From: Sphingobium sp. SCG-1
GTDB taxonomy: Bacteria; Pseudomonadota; Alphaproteobacteria; Sphingomonadales; Sphingomonadaceae
Assembly: GCF_002953135.1 (NCBI RefSeq)
Contig: NZ_CP026372.1
Location: forward strand, 1,550,001 to 1,614,000
Length of the DNA stretch: 64,000 nucleotides
Direction of reading: 5' to 3'
Shown: in pieces, positions 61,901 to 64,000 of the stretch
How positions within the stretch are numbered: the first letter of the stretch is position 1
How the letters are laid out: the number at the start of each line of letters is the position of its first letter
Notes under the pieces: model-generated
What the model was told of the DNA's origin: nothing
Databases searched by the model: none
What the model saw: only the letters and a program-made list of their open reading frames with translations
Position numbers and translations under genes: made by a program

Positions 61901-63424
61901 ATGGGACGGGCGGGAGACTATCGGATGGCAATGGGCAGGACGGACGCGTTGTTGCGCCCGGAGGACAATTGCTGGCGCATAGAACATGCCGACCGTTTCT
62001 CGCTTATCGTCGATGCCGACGATTATTTCTGCGCCGCCCGCGAAGCCATGCTGGCCGCGAAGAAGCGCATCATGCTTATCGGCTGGGACTTTGACGCACG
62101 CATCACGTTGTGCCGGCCGGGGGAGAAGGACGAAGCGCCGGCCAAGCTCGACGATTTCGTGATCTGGCTGGTGGAGCGCAATCCCGATCTGGAAATCTAC
62201 GTCCTGCGCTGGGACGTGGGCATGGTGAAGGCGCTTTTCCGCGGCAATACGCTCCTCACGCTCCTCCGCTGGAAGGCGCATGCCCGCATCACCGCGCGGG
62301 CAGACAGCGTCCACCCCTTCGCCGCCTCCCACCACCAGAAGATCGTCGCGATTGATGACAGCATCGCCTTCTGCGGCGGCATCGACATGACCAGCGAGCG
62401 CTGGGACACGCGCGACCATGCCGACGACAATCCCGATCGCGTCCTCCCCGGCACCACCAAGCAATATAAACCATGGCATGACGCAACCAGCCTGTTCGAT
62501 GGCAAGGCCGCCGCCGCTATCGGCGAACTCGCGCGCGACCGTTGGGAAGCGGCCTGCGGACAGAAGCTGGAACCGCTAGATCAGAGCGCCCCGCAATGGC
62601 CGCCTTCCTTCTCGCCGATGCTGGAAAATGTCGATCTCGCCATTGCGCGCAGTTATCCCGATATGAAGAACCGCCCGGCGATCATAGAGATCGAGCGGCT
62701 GTACGAAACGCTGATCGCCGACGCGAAGACGCTGATATACGCGGAAAGCCAGTATTTCGCCTCGCGCCGCATCGCCATCGCCATAGGCAAGCGGCTTGCG
62801 GAACCGGACGGGCCGGAGGTCGTCATCGTCAATCCGCTGACCGCCGACGGATGGCTGGAACCCGTCGCCATGGACACCGCCCGCGCCCGCCTCGTTGCAG
62901 CTCTGCGACGGCTGGACAAGCATGGCCGCTTGCGCATCTATCACCCGCAGACCGCCAAGGGTGCGCCGATCTACGTCCATGCCAAGGTGACGATCGTCGA
63001 CGACCGCGTGCTGCGCGTCGGCTCCTCCAACTTCAACAACCGCTCGCTGCGTCTCGACACCGAATGCGATGTCGCGCTCTGCGTGGACGATGACGCGCAG
63101 AAAGCGACCGTTGCCGGACTGCGCGACAACCTCATCGCCGAACATTTGGGCGTCGATCGTCAGACCGTCACCGACGAATATGCCGCGTCCGGTTCGATGA
63201 TCGCCACAATAGAGAAATTGCGCGGGCCGGGACGCACGCTCGGTCCCTATGAAATTCCCGAACTGAACGACGTCGAAAAGTGGCTGGCCGACAACGAGAT
63301 ACTCGATCCTGAAGGGCCTGAAGCCATTTTCGAATCCTTCGCCAACGACAATCGCGGCAAGCGCGGCCTCTTCCGCGGCTGGCACATGGTTCGCCAGATC
63401 CGCATGCGCCGCGCGCGAGGGTAA
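61901..63424 (+). CDS. Phospholipase D family protein
   Basis: A 507-residue protein with two HKD motifs: HQKIVAIDDSIAFCGGID with H145/K147, and HAKVTIVDDRVLRVGSSNFNNRS with H360. It is cytosolic by sequence and resembles PLD/cardiolipin-synthase-like enzymes with a VTT-less architecture, which hydrolyse or transfer phosphatidyl groups. An alternative start is ATG 61925. Confidence 0.9.
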   Translation: MGRAGDYRMAMGRTDALLRPEDNCWRIEHADRFSLIVDADDYFCAAREAMLAAKKRIMLIGWDFDARITLCRPGEKDEAPAKLDDFVIWLVERNPDLEIYVLRWDVGMVKALFRGNTLLTLLRWKAHARITARADSVHPFAASHHQKIVAIDDSIAFCGGIDMTSERWDTRDHADDNPDRVLPGTTKQYKPWHDATSLFDGKAAAAIGELARDRWEAACGQKLEPLDQSAPQWPPSFSPMLENVDLAIARSYPDMKNRPAIIEIERLYETLIADAKTLIYAESQYFASRRIAIAIGKRLAEPDGPEVVIVNPLTADGWLEPVAMDTARARLVAALRRLDKHGRLRIYHPQTAKGAPIYVHAKVTIVDDRVLRVGSSNFNNRSLRLDTECDVALCVDDDAQKATVAGLRDNLIAEHLGVDRQTVTDEYAASGSMIATIEKLRGPGRTLGPYEIPELNDVEKWLADNEILDPEGPEAIFESFANDNRGKRGLFRGWHMVRQIRMRRARG

Positions 63425-63436
63425 ACAGCTCTCCTT

Positions 63437-63540
63437 TTCCGTTCGCCCTGAGCGAAGTCGAAGGGGCAAGCCGAGCCGCAGGTGAGGCACGCTTCGCTTC
63501 GCTCAGCGGCTCCTTTCGGTTTCGCTCAAGGCGAACGGAA
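63437..63540. repeat. Dispersed palindromic repeat, copy 3
   Basis: The same arms as the other two copies (TTCCGTTCGCCCTGAGCGAA at the left; GCTCAAGGCGAACGGAA at the right), with more mismatches in the right arm. It separates the PLD gene from the ABC-F gene. Confidence 0.78.
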
Positions 63541-63606
63541 TTGAAGCGTAAAGGAATTCATCGCCACCCCCTCACGCTGCGCCGCAACATGTGCTAGGGG
63601 GCGGCC

Positions 63607-64000
63607 ATGCTGAATGTGAACAATGTCACGGTGCGCCTGGGTGGGCGCGTCATCCTTGATCGAGCGACCGCGATGTTGCCGCCGCGCAGCCGTGTCGGCC
63701 TCATCGGCCGCAACGGGGCGGGCAAGTCCACACTGATGAAGGCGATGATCGGCCAGATCGATCCCGACGAAGGCGAAATCGAAAGCCCGCGTGGCACCCG
63801 CGTCGGCTATCTGCGCCAAGACGCGCCAAGCGGCACGCAGACCCCGTTCGAAACCGTCCTCGCCGCCGACATAGAGCGCGACGCGCTGCTGATCGAAAGC
63901 GAAACCTGCGAAGATCCCGACCGCCTGGGCGACATCTTCGAGCGCCTGAACGCCATCGACGCTTACACCGCGCCCGCCCGCGCCGCCCGCATCCTCGTCG
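63607..64000 (+). CDS. ABC-F family ATPase (partial, cut by window edge)
   Basis: ATG 63607 opens a frame that runs off the right edge; 131 residues are visible. Walker A is GRNGAGKST, in LIGRNGAGKSTLMKAMIGQI, and the Q-loop segment is GYLRQDAPS. The start MLNVNNVTVRLGG is typical of YheS/YbiT-like ABC-F translation factors. Third ABC-F gene in the window. Confidence 0.9.
   Translation, partial: MLNVNNVTVRLGGRVILDRATAMLPPRSRVGLIGRNGAGKSTLMKAMIGQIDPDEGEIESPRGTRVGYLRQDAPSGTQTPFETVLAADIERDALLIESETCEDPDRLGDIFERLNAIDAYTAPARAARILV

Noticed and set aside
1..64000. CRISPR arrays, tRNA or rRNA genes, IS transposases
   Set aside because: No regularly spaced direct repeats, cloverleaf, rRNA core sequence or transposase frame was seen; the only structural RNA recognised is ssrA.

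Overview
The window looks like chromosome from a sphingomonad (Alphaproteobacteria, Sphingomonadaceae). The support is a high-GC coding style with frequent 4-nt ATGA overlaps, a permuted two-piece alphaproteobacterial tmRNA, an F0 ATP synthase operon (atpI-B-E-F'-F) split from F1, a complex I NDUFS4-like subunit gene, and an exopolysaccharide export/ligase locus. The genus cannot be fixed from the sequence alone.

Region 1 (1 to about 12794) is a mobile genomic island. Its tyrosine integrase lies at the right end and its right junction sits inside radC, which is cut at the HNHP part of its JAMM motif. The cargo is rich in nucleases and ATPases. It includes a Pch2/TRIP13-type AAA+ ATPase with a DUF2188 protein, an XRE repressor-ImmA/IrrE protease-exonuclease I operon, an OLD-type ATPase/TOPRIM nuclease overlapping a UvrD-like helicase (Gabija-like), and an int-YhcG nuclease-orf256-orf387 operon whose last two genes I do not recognise. 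I infer an anti-phage defence island. Its left end lies outside the window.

Region 2 (about 12.8-22.3 kb) is core chromosome: truncated radC, ydbH-ynbE-ydbL, the F0 operon with a large hairpin after atpE, a terminator, a dispersed palindromic repeat, and uvrC. Region 3 (about 22.3-26.5 kb) looks accessory: an ABC-F ATPase, a frameshifted GFA gene, an E. coli-type phosphatidylserine decarboxylase and a DUF4279 protein.

Region 4 (26.5-45.5 kb) is core metabolism and maintenance: recO, leuB, metZ, apaG, a LysR regulator, a GNAT enzyme, an Uup-like ABC-F, a SIMPL protein, a PepSY-response regulator-kinase operon, a DMT transporter, chorismate mutase, a polyprenyl diphosphate synthase, hrpB, an NDUFS4-like gene, a Nudix hydrolase, TPM-TPM-lemA, mscL and a lipoprotein. 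Region 5 (45.5-51.5 kb) holds ssrA, a TPR protein, manA, an amidohydrolase, a 3-hydroxyisobutyrate dehydrogenase-like gene and threonine ammonia-lyase.

Region 6 (51.5-62 kb) is an exopolysaccharide locus. It has an AT-rich, motif-laden 0.9-kb leader, a Wza-like lipoprotein, an unknown Gly-tailed protein, an outer-membrane beta-barrel, a Wzc-like tyrosine kinase and an unknown membrane-anchored protein. An O-antigen-ligase-like protein and a large Asp-box beta-propeller follow, facing the other way. A phospholipase D family gene, another palindromic repeat and a truncated ABC-F gene close the window.
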